Assembly (NCBI GenBank): GCA_902634885.1
Contig: CACPLR010000004.1
Span: 44,412 to 108,411, forward strand
From: an uncultured Pelagibacteraceae bacterium
GTDB lineage: Bacteria > Pseudomonadota > Alphaproteobacteria > Pelagibacterales > Pelagibacteraceae
Reading direction: 5' to 3'
Length of the DNA stretch: 64,000 nucleotides
The notes beneath the pieces were generated by a model that searched no databases, was not told where the DNA came from, and worked only from the letters and a program-made list of their open reading frames with translations. How positions within the stretch are numbered: position 1 is the stretch's first letter; every line of letters begins with the position of its first letter. Position numbers and translations under genes: made by a program. Shown one piece after another: positions 26,158 to 35,889 of the stretch.

Positions 26158-26593
26158 GGTTCCAATCTCTAGTTTTTTTTGTATTTCGTTTATCATGCTG
26201 TTTTTTTCCTTTTGCAACAGCAATTTCTAGCTTTGCTTTACCCTTTTTAAAATACATCTTTGTGGGAACCAATGTAAATCCTTCTTCATTAACTCTACCA
26301 ATCAATTTATTAATTTCTTTTTTATTTAATAATAATTTTCTTTCAGAATATGGGTTATGATTTGAATAACTAGCTTGTTTATAAATAGGAATATGAGAAT
26401 TAATTAAATAAATTTCACCATCTTTTTCAATTGCATATGAATCTGCAATATTAACTTTACCGTCTCTTATGGATTTTATTTCAGATCCTCTTAATACAAT
26501 TCCAGCCTCAAAGAGTTCTTTAAAGAAATAATTAAAAGAAGCTTTTCTATTTAATGTTATGATTTTTAAACCACTTAAGGTTTTTTTACTCAT
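26123..26593 (-). CDS. smpB: SsrA-binding protein SmpB
   Basis: Trans-translation factor (156 aa) that brings tmRNA to stalled ribosomes. Seen are [39 protein letters not shown], the [19 protein letters not shown] stretch, and the basic tail [20 protein letters not shown]. The tmRNA gene is not in the window. It overlaps dapA by eight bases. Confidence 0.97.
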   Translation of the reverse strand: MSKKTLSGLKIITLNRKASFNYFFKELFEAGIVLRGSEIKSIRDGKVNIADSYAIEKDGEIYLINSHIPIYKQASYSNHNPYSERKLLLNKKEINKLIGRVNEEGFTLVPTKMYFKKGKAKLEIAVAKGKKQHDKRNTKKTRDWNREKARYFRKSS

Positions 26594-27473
26594 TAATTAA
26601 TTTTGCGATTTTAAGTGCCTTCTCAACCTCTTGTTTGGTAGTATCTATAATTTTAACTAGTGGTAATCTTACAGCATCATCACATAAGTTTAGTAGTTTA
26701 GCAGCATATTTTACAGGTGATGGATTACTTTCAATAAAAAGTGACTTGTGAAGAGGTTGTAATGAGTTATCAATTTTCTCTGCTTGAATAATTTTATCTT
26801 GATCTCCAGAGGTCGATAATGATTGCATCTCAGAACAAAGTTTAGGGGCAATATTAGCTGTAACAGAAATACATCCAACACCTCCTCTTTTGTTGTATTC
26901 AAAAGCTAAACCATCTTCTCCTGTTAGCTGTATAAATTCTGGTCCCATTTTTTTTTTGTGTTGGTCTACTCTTTCAAGAATTCCAGTTGCATCTTTTACT
27001 CCAGCAATATTTTTAAGTTCAAACATTCTCGCCATTGTATCAACTGAAACATCAATTACAGATCTTCCTGGAATGTTATAAACAATTATAGGTATTCCAC
27101 AGTTATCGTTAATGGCTTTGTAGTGTTGATATAAACCCTCTTGAGTAGGCTTGTTGTAATATGGCGTTACTACTAATGCCCCATCAGCACCAGCTTTTTC
27201 CGCGTGCTTTGTGAGATTTATTGCTTCTTCAGTTGAATTAGATCCAGTGCCTGCAATAACTGGTATTTTTCCTTTTGCTTCATTTATACAAAGTTCGATA
27301 ACTTTTTCATGTTCTTTATGACTTAAGGTTGGAGATTCACCTGTTGTACCAGCAGGAACTAGCCCATGTGTACCATTTTCCAAATGAAAATTAATTATCT
27401 TTATATAACTTTCTTCATCTAATTTGTTATCCTTGAACGGGGTAACTAAAGCAACATTTGAACCTTTAAACAT
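26586..27473 (-). CDS. dapA: 4-hydroxy-tetrahydrodipicolinate synthase
   Basis: First committed enzyme of lysine and diaminopimelate synthesis (295 aa), condensing pyruvate with aspartate semialdehyde. Marks: [48 protein letters not shown], Tyr132 in [10 protein letters not shown] and the Schiff-base Lys160 in IAGVKDATG. It is the first gene of the dapA-smpB-folK group and is divergent from the transglycosylase gene, with 36 bases between starts. Confidence 0.98.
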   Translation of the reverse strand: MFKGSNVALVTPFKDNKLDEESYIKIINFHLENGTHGLVPAGTTGESPTLSHKEHEKVIELCINEAKGKIPVIAGTGSNSTEEAINLTKHAEKAGADGALVVTPYYNKPTQEGLYQHYKAINDNCGIPIIVYNIPGRSVIDVSVDTMARMFELKNIAGVKDATGILERVDQHKKKMGPEFIQLTGEDGLAFEYNKRGGVGCISVTANIAPKLCSEMQSLSTSGDQDKIIQAEKIDNSLQPLHKSLFIESNPSPVKYAAKLLNLCDDAVRLPLVKIIDTTKQEVEKALKIAKLINE

Positions 27474-27509
27474 AATTATTTATATCATAAGTTGTCGTTT
27501 ATTTTAAAA

Positions 27510-29741
27510 ATGAAGAAAAAATCATTTAAAATCTGTACTACAATTATCTTCTTTTTGTTCAGTATTCAATCGGCATTTTGTGAGAATTTAATAACTCCAA
27601 AGCCAAAACCTAATTTAGCGAAGGAAAAAAAAGGCAAATATGTTTCGGGAATAATCATACCAAAATTTAAACCAGGAACATATGCATCAGAGGATCAATT
27701 AGAACTTTTAAAAGAACTAGATAAAGAAAAAGAAATTGTTGTCAAAAAAGTTGATGGAATAATAATTCCAAAAAATAAACCTCTTATTGTCCACAAGAAA
27801 AGGTTAAGTACTACAAAAAAATCAAAATATTATAGTGATAGAGATCTTAATTACGCAAGACAAGCAGTTGCTTTTATGGAGAAAAGTAACTGGAAAGATG
27901 CTTTAAAAGTCGCAAAAAAGGCTAGAGCTAAATCTATATATAATTTTATACAATGGCGACATTTGCTAACACCAGGAAATAGAGCAACATTTTATGATTA
28001 TAAAAGCTTTATTGAAAGTGTTCAAACATATCCACGTTTAAGTCGTGTTAAATATTTAGCAGAACATAAATTATCTACAAAAAATCAATCACCCAAAGAA
28101 ATAATTAAATGGTTTGAAAAACATCCATTCACAAGTGGCTTTGGTGAGATGGTTTTAGGAGAAAGCCTAATTAAATCAGGTAATAAGCAAAAAGGAATTC
28201 AATTAATAAAAAAAGGATTTATAAGAGCTGATTTAACAAAAAGTGATCTGATTAATTTTAGAAAAAAATTTAAAAATTATTTGACATCCGAAGATTATGT
28301 AAAAAGGGCTGATCATCTTGCTTGGGAAAATAAACATTGGGATCTAAAAAGAATGTTAAGATATTTGCCAAAAGATTTCCAACTTTTATACACAGCAAGA
28401 CAAATACTTATGAGTAATTCATATGGTGTTGATACTGCTATATCTAAAGTACCAGCAAAATTAAAAAATGATGCAGGTTTAAATTATAACAGATTAAAAT
28501 GGAGAGTAAAAAGAGGAAGACTCGATAGCTCATTAGATATTTTATTTAATATAAAAAATAATAAAGAATATATGGTCAGACCCGATAAATGGTGGGGTGA
28601 AAGATCTAAAATCACAAGAAAATTAATCTATAAAAAAAGATATGAAGAGGCTTATAAAGTAAGTAGTAAGAATGCATTATCCAAAGGACCTGAACTTGCT
28701 GAGGCTGAATGGTTAAGTGGATGGATAGCTTTGAGTTTTTTAAACGATCCAATTTTAGCAAAAGATCATTTTATTAAATTTTACGAAAATGTCAGCTACC
28801 CAATTAGCCTATCCAGAGGTGCTTATTGGTTAGGAAGAACTTATGAAAAATTAAAAGACAAAGAAAATTCAAAGAAATGGTATGTGATTGGTTCTAAATA
28901 TCTAACAACATATTATGGTCAATTATCTCACATGAAAGCAAAGCCTAGAGAGAAATTTGAATTATCAGAATTAATGCAAATTGATAAAAATTATGCTGAA
29001 AGTTTTTATAGAAATAAAATTGTTGCTACTGTCCATTTATTAGATGAACTTAATAAGGATAAGTATACTAAGCATATTTTAAGGTATTTAGCTAATGATA
29101 ATATAGATAAAGGTAGTGAAGTACTTGCTGCAAAGTTAGCAACAGATATTGGTAGATTTGATTTTGCAATCCAGGTTTCAAAGATTGCTTCGTATCAAAA
29201 AAGATTTCACAACAAATATAATTATCCAATTATAAGCACTCCAACAAAAGTCGGTGGAAGAAAAATACCAGAATCAGCTTTAATACTTTCAATCATTAGA
29301 CAAGAAAGTGAGTTTGATACAAGCGCAAATAGTAGAGTTGGTGCTCAAGGTTTAATGCAGTTAATGCCATACACTGCCAAAACAGTTGCTAAACAGGCAA
29401 AACTTACATATTCAAAATCAAGATTAACTAAAAGCCCTGAGTACAACATAAATCTTGGTTCATATTATATAGCTGGATTAATTCTTGAATACGATGGATC
29501 CTACCCTTTCTCAATGGCTGCTTACAATGCAGGACCTAAGAGAGTAAAATATTGGAAAAGATTAAATAAGAACCCACAAAAAAAACAAACCGATTATGTA
29601 GATTGGATTGAATTAATTCCTTTTAAAGAGACTAGAAATTATGTCCAAAGAGTATTAGAGAATTATAATGTCTATAGATATGTATTGTCGCAAAAACCAA
29701 TATATTTAAAAGATTTTTTCAAAAACAACCCATTATATTGA
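27510..29741 (+). CDS. slt: Soluble lytic murein transglycosylase (Slt family)
   Basis: Periplasmic peptidoglycan-cleaving enzyme, 743 aa from the ATG at 27510; an in-frame TTG at 27492 is less likely. A Sec signal peptide covers about 1-25 (IIFFLFSIQSAFC). A proline/lysine-rich stretch with repeated IIPK.KP units follows (residues about 25-100), then a long helical solenoid. The C-terminal SLT domain has ALILSIIRQESEFDTSA with catalytic Glu599, GAQGLMQLMPYTA, NINLGSYYIAGLI and SMAAYNAGPKRVKYW. The stop codon directly touches the tRNA-Ser gene. Confidence 0.94.
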   Translation: MKKKSFKICTTIIFFLFSIQSAFCENLITPKPKPNLAKEKKGKYVSGIIIPKFKPGTYASEDQLELLKELDKEKEIVVKKVDGIIIPKNKPLIVHKKRLSTTKKSKYYSDRDLNYARQAVAFMEKSNWKDALKVAKKARAKSIYNFIQWRHLLTPGNRATFYDYKSFIESVQTYPRLSRVKYLAEHKLSTKNQSPKEIIKWFEKHPFTSGFGEMVLGESLIKSGNKQKGIQLIKKGFIRADLTKSDLINFRKKFKNYLTSEDYVKRADHLAWENKHWDLKRMLRYLPKDFQLLYTARQILMSNSYGVDTAISKVPAKLKNDAGLNYNRLKWRVKRGRLDSSLDILFNIKNNKEYMVRPDKWWGERSKITRKLIYKKRYEEAYKVSSKNALSKGPELAEAEWLSGWIALSFLNDPILAKDHFIKFYENVSYPISLSRGAYWLGRTYEKLKDKENSKKWYVIGSKYLTTYYGQLSHMKAKPREKFELSELMQIDKNYAESFYRNKIVATVHLLDELNKDKYTKHILRYLANDNIDKGSEVLAAKLATDIGRFDFAIQVSKIASYQKRFHNKYNYPIISTPTKVGGRKIPESALILSIIRQESEFDTSANSRVGAQGLMQLMPYTAKTVAKQAKLTYSKSRLTKSPEYNINLGSYYIAGLILEYDGSYPFSMAAYNAGPKRVKYWKRLNKNPQKKQTDYVDWIELIPFKETRNYVQRVLENYNVYRYVLSQKPIYLKDFFKNNPLY

Positions 29742-29836
29742 TGGCGGAAGGAGAGGGATTCGAACCCTCGGTACACCTTTTCAAGCGTACGGCGGTTTAG
29801 CAAACCGCTGGTTTCAACCAGCTCACCCATCCTTCC
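29742..29836 (-). tRNA. tRNA-Ser (anticodon GCU)
   Basis: Reading the reverse strand gives a 95-base class II tRNA. The acceptor arms GGAAGGA and TCCTTCC pair fully. The anticodon arm is GCGGT-TTGCTAA-ACCGC with anticodon GCT. The T arm is GAGGG-TTCGAAT-CCCTC, and a long variable arm lies between. The CCA end is encoded (29742-29744) and adjoins the slt stop codon with no base between. It decodes AGC and AGU. Confidence 0.96.
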
Positions 29837-29910
29837 AATTATTATATCAATTAGCAGAATTTTTAAAATTTATAAAGAAAAAACAATAATTTTAATTACC
29901 GATATAAAAA

Positions 29911-30717
29911 TTAAGATTTACTAGAGACTGTAAACGTAACTTTATTGTCATTAAAATCTAAACCTTTTCCAGTTACAGATCCATCTTTAATCCATTTAAG
30001 TGTACCTGAAGCACCCATATCATTTGAACAAGAAAGTTGCCAAGTGCCTTTACCGCCTTTTTGAAGCATATAATTCCCTTCGCAAGAACCATCATTATTT
30101 GGTAAATCTAAATTAATATTTCCTTTATAATTTTTTTCGTCAAAATCAATAATCCCAGCAATTAAATCAGAGTAACCTTTCCAACTTAAAGCTATAGCTC
30201 TTTCACCTTTTAATGAATATGAATTACTTGCAGATGAAGTATCATTATTTTCTTCTATAGATTTATTATTTGAGGAACTATTTAAAGAACTATTATTATA
30301 AAAACCAAGTTTATTTAACTTTTCTCTTAATTCTTGATCAGACATTTTTTTACTAAATTTTGATTCTTTACCCTTCCCTGGATTAATTCCATTTTTCCAT
30401 TTAACAGTTCTTTTTTTTGCAAAAAGTTTACATTTTTGACCTGTAGCACTAGTGCATTCCTTTGACATAGTTTTAGTACTTCCTGGATTACATTGCGCAA
30501 TCTGACAAGTCCAATAAACACCATTTGTCCCGTCAATAGTTACATATAAACTGGCTGGAAATTTTTGTCCTCCTTTATTACTCAAGTATTGTTTAAAATA
30601 TTCAACCATATCCTCTGTTAATTGAAGTCTTCCATCACCAGCTGCATCATCAGCTTTTGAAATATTTAAGGAAATCAGAGGAATAATAACAATTAATATT
30701 TTTATTATTTTTTTCAT
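29911..30717 (-). CDS. Secreted protein of unknown function
   Basis: Protein of 268 aa with a Sec signal peptide (1-22, ending NISKA). The mature N-terminal domain (about 28-110) has the pattern GRLQLTEDMVEYFKQYL, a strand ASLYVTIDGTNGVYWTC, and four cysteines (71, 76, 88, 96) that could form disulfides. A Ser/Asn-rich linker (141-168) follows. The C-terminal domain (169-268) is rich in Gly and beta strands, with a cysteine pair (212, 230) in GSCEGNYML and GTWQLSCSN, and a GTLKWIKDGSVTGKGLD repeat-like end. I do not recognise a named family. It starts 89 bases from the divergent soxB gene. Confidence 0.75.
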   Translation of the reverse strand: MKKIIKILIVIIPLISLNISKADDAAGDGRLQLTEDMVEYFKQYLSNKGGQKFPASLYVTIDGTNGVYWTCQIAQCNPGSTKTMSKECTSATGQKCKLFAKKRTVKWKNGINPGKGKESKFSKKMSDQELREKLNKLGFYNNSSLNSSSNNKSIEENNDTSSASNSYSLKGERAIALSWKGYSDLIAGIIDFDEKNYKGNINLDLPNNDGSCEGNYMLQKGGKGTWQLSCSNDMGASGTLKWIKDGSVTGKGLDFNDNKVTFTVSSKS

Positions 30718-30732
30718 TATTTAAATTTATAT

Positions 30733-30788
30733 CATACTTTAACGTGACCGTATGTAGTATTGGAAAAGATTGAATATTCAACATTTAT
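30733..30788 (+). promoter_or_regulatory. Possible promoter/operator region of the sox operon
   Basis: The 89 bases between the secreted-protein gene and soxB contain a perfect 12-base palindrome TTGAATATTCAA (30770-30781), 25 bases before the soxB ATG, and a CATAC/GTATG dyad (30733-30737/30750-30754). A weak promoter TTGGAA (30760-30765) and TTTATC (30784-30789) would place the palindrome in the spacer, a classic repressor position. This is a reading of the sequence only; no regulator is identified. Confidence 0.3.
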
Positions 30789-30806
30789 CAAGTATTTTCT
30801 GGCAAA

Positions 30807-32060
30807 ATGAAAAACAAATATTCAATTTTTTCTTTAATCAAAAATGCATTCTCAGACCATGAGAATTGGCAACAAGCTTGGGGTGATCCTGAGCCTAAGA
30901 AAGAATATGATGCTGTTATAGTTGGCGGCGGCGGGCATGGTCTTGCTACTGCTTATTATTTAGCAAAGAAACATAACTTAACAAATATTGCTGTCGTAGA
31001 AAAAGGTTGGATCGGTGGTGGCAACACTGGAAGAAATACTACAATAATAAGATCAAACTATTTATGGGATGCAAGTGCAGGTCTTTATGATCATGCATTG
31101 AAAATTTGGGAAAATTTATCTCAAGAATTAAATTATAATGTAATGTTTAGTCAAAGAGGTGTAATGAACCTTGCTCACAATTTACAAGATGTTAGAGATT
31201 TAAAAAGAAGAACACATGCAAATAGATTAAATGGCATTGATGCTATTTGGCTTGAAACAGATGAAGTAAAAAAATTCTGTCCAATTATAAATACATCTCA
31301 AGATATAAGATATCCTGTTTTAGGTGGAACATTACAAAGAAGAGCGGGAACAGCTCGGCACGATGCTGTAGCATGGGGATATGCACGTGGTGCGAATGAA
31401 ATGGGTGTTGATATAATTCAAAATTGTGAGGTTAAAGGAATAAAAAGAAATGGTGATAAGGTTGAAGGTTTAGAAACCACTAAAGGTTTTATTAAAACCA
31501 AAAAAATTGGAGTAGTTGCGGCAGGTCATTCTAGCGTTATTGCAAATATGGCAGGTATTAAACTTCCATTAGAAAGTAAACCTCTACAAGCTTTGGTATC
31601 TGAACCAGTAAAACCAATTATTGATACGGTTGTTATGTCTAATGCAGTTCACGCTTATGTAAGTCAATCAGACAAAGGTGAGCTTGTTATTGGTGCTGGG
31701 ACTGACTCTTATGTTTCATACACACAAAGAGGAAGTCATAATATTGTAGAAGATACATTAAAGGCCATTTTAGAGCTCTACCCTATTTTTAGTCGAATGA
31801 AGATGTTAAGACAATGGGGAGGAATTGTTGATATTTGTCCAGATGCAAGTCCAATAATAAGCAAAACCAATATAAAAGGTTTATATTTTAATTGTGGATG
31901 GGGTACTGGAGGATTTAAAGCAACACCAGGTTCAGGGGATTTATTCGCTCACACTATAGCAAATGATGAACCACATAAATTAAATGCAGCGTTTAATTTA
32001 AATAGATTTGTAAGTGGTGATCTTGTAGATGAACATGGCGCTGCTGCAGTCGCACACTAA
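30807..32060 (+). CDS. soxB: Sarcosine oxidase subunit beta
   Basis: Flavin-bearing catalytic subunit (417 aa) of heterotetrameric sarcosine oxidase, which demethylates sarcosine to glycine with formation of methylene-tetrahydrofolate. The FAD-binding site is [19 protein letters not shown] (35-53), followed by [16 protein letters not shown]. His185 in [12 protein letters not shown] corresponds to the residue that carries covalent FMN in known enzymes. The C-terminal [16 protein letters not shown] is typical. It is the first gene of soxBDAG, two bases before soxD. Confidence 0.97.
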   Translation: MKNKYSIFSLIKNAFSDHENWQQAWGDPEPKKEYDAVIVGGGGHGLATAYYLAKKHNLTNIAVVEKGWIGGGNTGRNTTIIRSNYLWDASAGLYDHALKIWENLSQELNYNVMFSQRGVMNLAHNLQDVRDLKRRTHANRLNGIDAIWLETDEVKKFCPIINTSQDIRYPVLGGTLQRRAGTARHDAVAWGYARGANEMGVDIIQNCEVKGIKRNGDKVEGLETTKGFIKTKKIGVVAAGHSSVIANMAGIKLPLESKPLQALVSEPVKPIIDTVVMSNAVHAYVSQSDKGELVIGAGTDSYVSYTQRGSHNIVEDTLKAILELYPIFSRMKMLRQWGGIVDICPDASPIISKTNIKGLYFNCGWGTGGFKATPGSGDLFAHTIANDEPHKLNAAFNLNRFVSGDLVDEHGAAAVAH

Positions 32061-32062
32061 TA

Positions 32063-32338
32063 ATGTTTTTAATTAATTGTCCATTTTGTGGTGAAAGGGA
32101 TCAAAGTGAATTTTCATCTGGTGGTGAAGCACATATTGTTCGTCCAAAGCAGCCAACAGAACTAAGTGATGATGAATGGGCTGAATTTCTTTTTATGAGA
32201 AAAAATATTAAAGGAGTTCAATTTGAAAGATGGAACCACTCACATGGATGTAGAAAATGGTTTAATGTTGTAAGAGATACTTCGAATGACAAAATACATT
32301 CTGTATATAAAATGGGTGAAAAACCACCTGTAAAATAA
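32063..32338 (+). CDS. soxD: Sarcosine oxidase subunit delta
   Basis: Small zinc-binding subunit (91 aa). It shows INCPFCGERDQSEF with Cys6 and Cys9, GGEAHIVRP, SDDEWAEFLFMRKN and the end motif ERWNHSHGCRKWFNVVRDT, whose His and Cys complete the zinc site in known structures. It lies between soxB and soxA as in other bacteria. Confidence 0.96.
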   Translation: MFLINCPFCGERDQSEFSSGGEAHIVRPKQPTELSDDEWAEFLFMRKNIKGVQFERWNHSHGCRKWFNVVRDTSNDKIHSVYKMGEKPPVK

Positions 32339-32344
32339 ATATTT

Positions 32345-35300
32345 ATGTCAGATTTAAGAGTACATAAAACTAAATATATAAATGAGACTAAAAGAGTATC
32401 ATTTAAATATGATGGTAAAAATTATTTTGGATACGAAGGTGACACACTTGCTTCTGCTTTATTAGCAAACGGTGTTCATTTAATAGGAAGAAGTTTTAAA
32501 TATCATAGACCTAGAGGTATAATGTCGTGTGGTTCTGAGGAGCCAAATGCAATTTGTCAGATTGGTGACAAGAAAGATTTAACAGAACCAAATGTTAGAG
32601 CAACAGAATTAGAGATATATGAGGGTTTAGAGGCATTTTCTCAGAATTGTTGGCCAAATGTGAAGTTTGATATAGGAGGTATAAACAATTTAATATCCCC
32701 TCTTATACCAGCAGGTTTTTATTATAAAACTTTTATGTGGCCAAAAAGTTTTTGGAAAAAAGTTTATGAGCCTTTAATTAGAATGTCTGCTGGACTAGGA
32801 AAGTCGCCAACCGAGCCTGATCCAGATATGTATGATCACAAATATGTTCACTATGATGTACTTGTAATTGGTGGTGGATTATCTGGAATAATATCAGCAA
32901 AAATAGCTGCAAAAAGTAATTTAAAAACCTTATTAGTAGATGATAAAAAAACAATTGGTGGTTCAACTATTTATCAAAGTAACGACAGTTTTAAAATCGA
33001 TGATCAGCACTCTAGTAAATGGTTAGAGAAAGAAATTAATGAAATTTCAAAAATTGACAATTTAACTGTTAAGACAAGAACAAGTATTGCTGCTTATCAT
33101 AGATATAATTATCTTTTAGCAAGAGAAAATTTAACAGATCATTTATCAATTAAAGATAAGAAAGATAAAATCAGACAAAGATTGTGGAAAATTAGAGCAA
33201 AAAAAAGTAATCGTAGCGACAGGCGCAATTGAGAGACCGCTTGTTTTTAATAACAACGACAGACCTGGAATATTACTATCAAACTCTATAAATAAATATT
33301 TAGATTATTATGGTGTTGCATGTGGTAAAAATATTATTCTCTTTACAAATAATGACAGTGCATACGAAACAGCAATTTCACTTCATAAAAAGGGAATAAA
33401 AAATCTAATAGTGGATTTAAGAAAAAACTCTCAATCTGAAATAGCAAAACAAGCACGAAACCTAGGAATTAAGATTTACTTTAATCATGTTGTTACGAAT
33501 ACTTTTGGCTATAGAAGAATAAATTCGGTAGAACTGATGGAGTTATCAGATGATGGCAATACAACCATAGGAAATAAAATTAAGTTGAATTGTGATTGTT
33601 TGGGTATAAGTGGAGGTTGGACGCCAATGGTCCATATGCATACTCAATCAGGTGGTAAGCTTGATTTTAAAAATGATGATCAAGTTTTTATTCCAAAAGA
33701 AATTGATAATGATCAAATAAGTATTGGTGCATGTAATGGAGATTTTGATTTAGAAACCATTATAGATAAAACAGTTAATAAAATAAATATTTTTTTAGAA
33801 ATAAATAATCAGGATTATAAAAATACAAAAGTTGAGTGTTCTATTGAAAAAGAAAAGAGAAATATTTGGTTACTTCCAAATAAAATACCATTAGGTAAAA
33901 CTAAATGCTTCATAGATTTTCAAAATGACTCCACTGCTAAAGATATCAAATTAGCCCTTAAAGAAGGTTTTAGATCTATTGAACATGTTAAAAGATATAC
34001 CACAACAGGTATGGCTACTGATCAAGGAAAGCTTTCAAATATGCATGCATTAGGAATTATCGCTGATACAGCTGGAGTTAAAATGGGTACATTAGGAACT
34101 ACAACCTTTAGACCTCCTTTCACACCTTTGACCTTTGGAACAATAGTTGGAAGAAATGTAGGAAAATTTTTTGAGGTTGTAAGAAAAACCTCCATTCACG
34201 ATTGGCATGTTGATAATAAAGCTCAATTTGAAAACGTCGGTCAATGGAAAAGGCCTTGGTACTATCCAAAAAATGGCGAGACTATGCATGATGCCGTTCA
34301 AAGAGAAAGTAAAGCAGCTAGAGATAGTGCTGGTATTTTGGATGCTTCAACTTTAGGAAAAATTGATATTCAGGGTACAGATGCATCAGAGTTTTTGAAT
34401 AGAGTATATACAAATGCATGGTCAAAATTATCAATTGGAAAATGCAGATATGGATTAATGTTAAATGAAGATGGTATGGTTTATGATGATGGAGTTACAA
34501 CTAGATTAGCTGAAAATCACTATTTAATGACTACTACTACTGGTGGCGCAGCTAATGTTCTTGGAAAACTTGAAGATTATTTACAAACAGAATGGCCTGA
34601 ACTAGACGTTTACCTGACATCAGTAACTGATCATTATTCAACAGCTAGTGTATGTGGGCCTAATTCAAAAAAAATAATTAACAAAATATTTCCTGAACTA
34701 GATTTAAGCGATGAAAACTTTCCACACATGTCTTTTAAAAATACAAAACTTGATAACATAAATTGTAGAGTGATGAGAATAAGTTTTACTGGTGAACTTA
34801 GCTATGAGATCAATATAGAGTCAAAATATGGCAAATCTTTATGGGAAAAATGTATTTCTGCTGGTCAAGAATTTAATATAACTCCTTATGGTACTGAAAC
34901 TATGCATCTTTTAAGAGCTGAAAAAGGTTTTATAATTGTAGGACAAGATACAGACGGAACGATGACTCCGTCTGATCTACAAATGGATTGGATTGTAAGC
35001 AAAAAAAAATATGATTTTATAGGTAAAAGATCTTTATACAGAAGCGATACTATTAGAGAGGATAGAAAACAATTAGTTGGATTATTAACGAATGATCCTA
35101 AAGAGATTTTAGAGGAAGGTGCTCAAATAGTTTCAGATACAAATACAAAACCAATCGATATGTTAGGGCATGTCACATCAAGTTACTTTAGTCCAAATCT
35201 TAACAAATCTATAGCCTTAGCAGTAGTAAGAAGTGGTAAAAATATGAAAGGTCAAAAACTTATTATTCCAATGGAAAATAAAAATATCAACGTAACAGTT

Positions 35301-35348
35301 TCTGATACAATATTTTTAGATAAGGAGAATAAAAGATTAAATGCTTAA
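32345..35348 (+). pseudogene. soxA: Sarcosine oxidase subunit alpha, interrupted by a one-base frameshift
   Basis: Two adjacent reading frames together make one complete SoxA. The first (32345-33232, 295 aa) has the ferredoxin-like N-terminus with FKYHRPRGIMSCGSEEPNA and a Rossmann site LVIGGGLSGIISA, then ends in KKSNRSDRRN. The second, open from about 33190 to 35348, continues KKVIVATGAIERPLVFNNND and the GcvT-like half (GILDASTLGKIDIQGTDA, GYLMLNEDG-type core). Omitting one A from the A8 run at 33199-33206 joins them into 1000 codons, the normal SoxA length, with no other stop. It may be a fresh mutation, a sequencing error, or a gene rescued by slippage. I cannot tell which, so the pseudogene label is provisional. 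Confidence 0.9.
33199..33206 (+). other. A8 homopolymer at the soxA frameshift
   Basis: The run GCAAAAAAAAGTAATC has eight A residues where seven would keep frame (Ala-Lys-Lys-Val-Ile). With eight, translation ends 27 bases later at TGA (33230-33232). Such runs promote polymerase slippage, and slippage rescue of A-run frameshifts is known in other A+T-rich genomes. Confidence 0.9.
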
Positions 35349-35889
35349 TACACACTATCCACAAATTACTGATAACAAATTAAATGATGTGGAAATATCA
35401 TTGCAAGAACCAATTAGCAAAATTAATTTAAGAGGAAAATCTAAAGAGTTTTTTGCAAAAGTTGGAAAAGTATTATCTTTAATTTTACCAAATGAAGCTA
35501 ATACTAGTTCATTTAGTGAAAATTTTAATGCAATATGGCTCAGTCCTGATGAATGGATGGTTTATTTTAAAAATGACGATGAAAAAGTAATATTTAACAA
35601 ATTATACTCTGAAATATCTAAAGTAAATTATGGATCTGTAACTGATATCTCAGATCAATGGATATGTATAAATTTAAAAGGCAGTAAGATTTATGATATT
35701 CTCTCAGCTGGATGTTCGTTTAATTTTGATCAATTTTTAAAAACGGATGGTTTATCAACACAAACAATAGTTAATCATATTGATGTAATATTGCATAACA
35801 AAAATACTTATAATATTAATTTATTTGTAAGAAGATCTTTCTCAGAACATTTATGTCTATGGCTTAACGACAGTGCTAAATTTATCTAA
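35341..35889 (+). CDS. soxG: Sarcosine oxidase subunit gamma
   Basis: Last subunit of sarcosine oxidase, 182 aa. The family is recognised from ISLQEPISKINLRGKS, ANTSSFSENFNAIWLSPDEWMV, VTDISDQWICINLKG and the LFVRRSFSEHLCLWL end. It overlaps soxA by eight bases, so it depends on ribosomes reaching the end of soxA. Its 3' end overlaps the MATE gene by 33 bases on the other strand. Confidence 0.92.
   Translation: MLNTHYPQITDNKLNDVEISLQEPISKINLRGKSKEFFAKVGKVLSLILPNEANTSSFSENFNAIWLSPDEWMVYFKNDDEKVIFNKLYSEISKVNYGSVTDISDQWICINLKGSKIYDILSAGCSFNFDQFLKTDGLSTQTIVNHIDVILHNKNTYNINLFVRRSFSEHLCLWLNDSAKFI

Noticed and set aside
33233..33410. Treating soxA as two separate genes with a gap between
   Set aside because: The gap is open in the frame of the second part and translates to the expected SoxA middle; the apparent GTG start at 33411 is in the middle of a domain.
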